A stretch of 49,939 nt of DNA from assembly GCA_028713995.1 (NCBI GenBank), contig JAQTNF010000016.1, forward strand, positions 1 to 49,939, in the 5' to 3' direction. A program made the translations under genes and the position numbers. This DNA comes from Deltaproteobacteria bacterium (GTDB lineage Bacteria; Myxococcota_A; Polyangia; JAAYKL01). The notes under the pieces are model-generated. The model had not been told where the DNA came from. It saw only the letters and a list, made by a program, of their open reading frames with translations, and ran no database searches. How positions within the stretch are numbered: position 1 is the first letter of the stretch; the number at the start of each line of letters is the position of its first letter. Positions 48,911 to 49,939 of this stretch are shown here, piece after piece.

Positions 48911-49371
48911 TTCTCGGGCCCGGCCTCGCCCTGCGAAGCGCCCCTGCGGAGCAGGAACGACGCGGCGCGAAGCAGGGCGACGAGCATGATGACGAGACCG
49001 AGCCCCGCGAAAACGAGCTGCAACGGCCGCGCCTCGCGGAGGCTGCTCCCGCCCAGCAGGAGCTGGGCCGGCCCGCGGAGCATGGCGAAGCCGAGCACCA
49101 GCGTGAGGCCGTACCAGATGACGGCCATCTTGCGCAGGCGCTTCGCCCCGGACTCGTCGCCGCGCGCGTCGGCCATCTCCGGCAGCCGCTTGCGCAGGGC
49201 CGTGGCCGCGGTCAGGAAGAACAGCACGAGCAGGGCCAGCACGATGAGGATGCGCGGGTCCGTGGGAGCCGCGCTGCCGTCCACGACGGGAGTGAGGATG
49301 CCGAGCAGCGCCGAGACGGCCACGAGAGCGCAGGCGGTCTGGTAGTGCTTCTTGAGGTGGGGGTCGATCAT
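48907..49371 (-). CDS. Integral membrane protein of unknown function
   Basis: 154 residues with four hydrophobic segments: ~13-29, ~41-59, ~84-101 and ~120-138. The first pair is separated from the second by a charged cytoplasmic-type loop (RKRLPEMADARGDE). No family was recognised. The ATG lies 6 bases after a -10 box, so the mRNA should be leaderless. Confidence 0.72.
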   Translation of the reverse strand: MIDPHLKKHYQTACALVAVSALLGILTPVVDGSAAPTDPRILIVLALLVLFFLTAATALRKRLPEMADARGDESGAKRLRKMAVIWYGLTLVLGFAMLRGPAQLLLGGSSLREARPLQLVFAGLGLVIMLVALLRAASFLLRRGASQGEAGPEN

Positions 49372-49377
49372 CGGCCG

Positions 49378-49406
49378 AGCATGCGGCGGCGCGCGAAGAG
49401 TGTCAA
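49378..49406 (-). promoter_or_regulatory. Leaderless-type promoter for the membrane protein
   Basis: On the minus strand TTGACA (49406-49401), 17 bases, CATGCT (49383-49378), then six bases to the ATG at 49371. No ribosome site fits in the gap. Confidence 0.5.
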
Positions 49407-49499
49407 CGATGGGATCGGCGCCCTCACCTCACCCCCTCGGGCAGATCGAACAGCCCCGGCGGAAGCGCGCCAGTCGAGCGAGCGGTCGCGGTTGCGACG

Positions 49500-49939
49500 T
49501 CAGAAGGTGCCGACGACCCGGAGCCCGGCGCCGGTGGTTTGGCCGTCGTTCCGGATGATTATCGGGGCCGCGGAGATCTTCAACCCGGCGGCGTTCGCGC
49601 GAGCGTTGGCCCTTCGTGCCGAGCGCGGCGCCACGACCATGTCGTAAATTCCGCTCACCAGGAGCACGAGCGGCGGCACGATGATCGAGTACCAGATGGC
49701 TGTGTTCCACGATTCGCTGAGACCGCACTCGTATTGCATCTCGCTCTCGCGCGGTGCGCACTTACCGGATGCGGACGCGATCGCCCAGACGATTCCCGCG
49801 GACGCGAGACCCGCGGCGCGGATGCCGAGCCCGATCCAGCCCTGCCTGTCGAAATCGGCGTAGAAATGGCCGACCGCGGGCCCGATGAACCACGATACGC
49901 CGATCACGCCAACGCCGGTCCAAGTGAGCTCTTTTGCCC
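49500..49939 (-). CDS. Membrane protein, 5' end outside the window
   Basis: The frame is open to the right edge, so the start is missing; 145 residues can be read. A GTG at 49907 could also serve as a start, but the upstream residues (ELTWTGVGVIGVSWFIGP) continue the hydrophobic helix, which favours a truncated gene. It has at least three membrane helices and the phrase GPAVGHFYADFDRQGWIG, seen in small membrane proteins of deltaproteobacteria. The function is unknown. Confidence 0.7.
   Translation of the reverse strand, partial: AKELTWTGVGVIGVSWFIGPAVGHFYADFDRQGWIGLGIRAAGLASAGIVWAIASASGKCAPRESEMQYECGLSESWNTAIWYSIIVPPLVLLVSGIYDMVVAPRSARRANARANAAGLKISAAPIIIRNDGQTTGAGLRVVGTF

Overview
The window is very GC-rich and densely packed, with no intergenic gap above about 230 bases. 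It looks like a chromosomal segment of an uncultured deltaproteobacterium-grade organism, most like Myxococcota. The grounds are inferential: many short lipoproteins with Asp/Thr/Ser linkers, Cys-rich repeat surface proteins, an AgmX/PglI C-terminal-like protein, an MglA-like GTPase, a MinD/J/HTH fusion, and GTG/TTG starts beside ATG. I saw no rRNA, tRNA, CRISPR array, insertion sequence or prophage.

Layout. Positions 2-2835: end of a Cys-rich repeat protein, a 51-aa zinc ribbon and an Asp-rich lipoprotein. 2855-5316 (minus): arsM, arsR and a REC/HD-GYP regulator. 5486-8512: a lipoprotein, two acyl-CoA dehydratase activase-related proteins and a small Cys-rich lipoprotein. 8595-9150: a BrnT/CopG-type toxin-antitoxin pair. 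9152-13272 (minus): a tight run yqeY, MinD-like fusion, uppP, exbB/tolQ, exbD/tolR. 13330-17863: a DUF4175-like membrane protein overlapping a MA-type metallopeptidase with TPRs. 17935-20249: cysteine desulfurase and thiI, a tRNA 4-thiouridine pair.

20352-29522 is a glycogen/alpha-glucan cluster: debranching enzyme, SAP-like mini-protein, GT4 glycosyltransferase, GH57 amylase, and one protein joining a GT3-type glycogen synthase to a GT35 phosphorylase. The first four genes overlap by 1-7 bases, which suggests translational coupling. Next comes a multi-PAS hybrid histidine kinase of visibly lower GC, whose start is disturbed by a C8 tract.

32270-40563 holds a choice-of-anchor-L lipoprotein, tsaD, an AraC regulator, a small lipoprotein, an M49-like metallopeptidase lipoprotein, a cardiolipin-synthase-like PLD protein, and an OmpA lipoprotein with an AgmX-like partner. 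40650-45497 holds a UDP-sugar pyrophosphorylase homologue, lipoproteins, an EfpL/YeiP-type EF-P and an MglA-like GTPase with a long tail. 45532-49939 (minus) holds a cytidylyltransferase/aminoethylphosphonate transaminase fusion, rluD, a small conserved protein and two membrane proteins.

The most notable items are: the GT3-GT35 fusion; the MinD-like fusion lacking the canonical Walker A lysine; the PntC/AEPT-like fusion with a degenerate nucleotide loop and a sigma-54-like promoter; the C8 tract before the kinase; the orphan activase-related pair; and several promoters placed so close to the start codon that the mRNAs should be leaderless. No wholly new defence or mobile system is evident.
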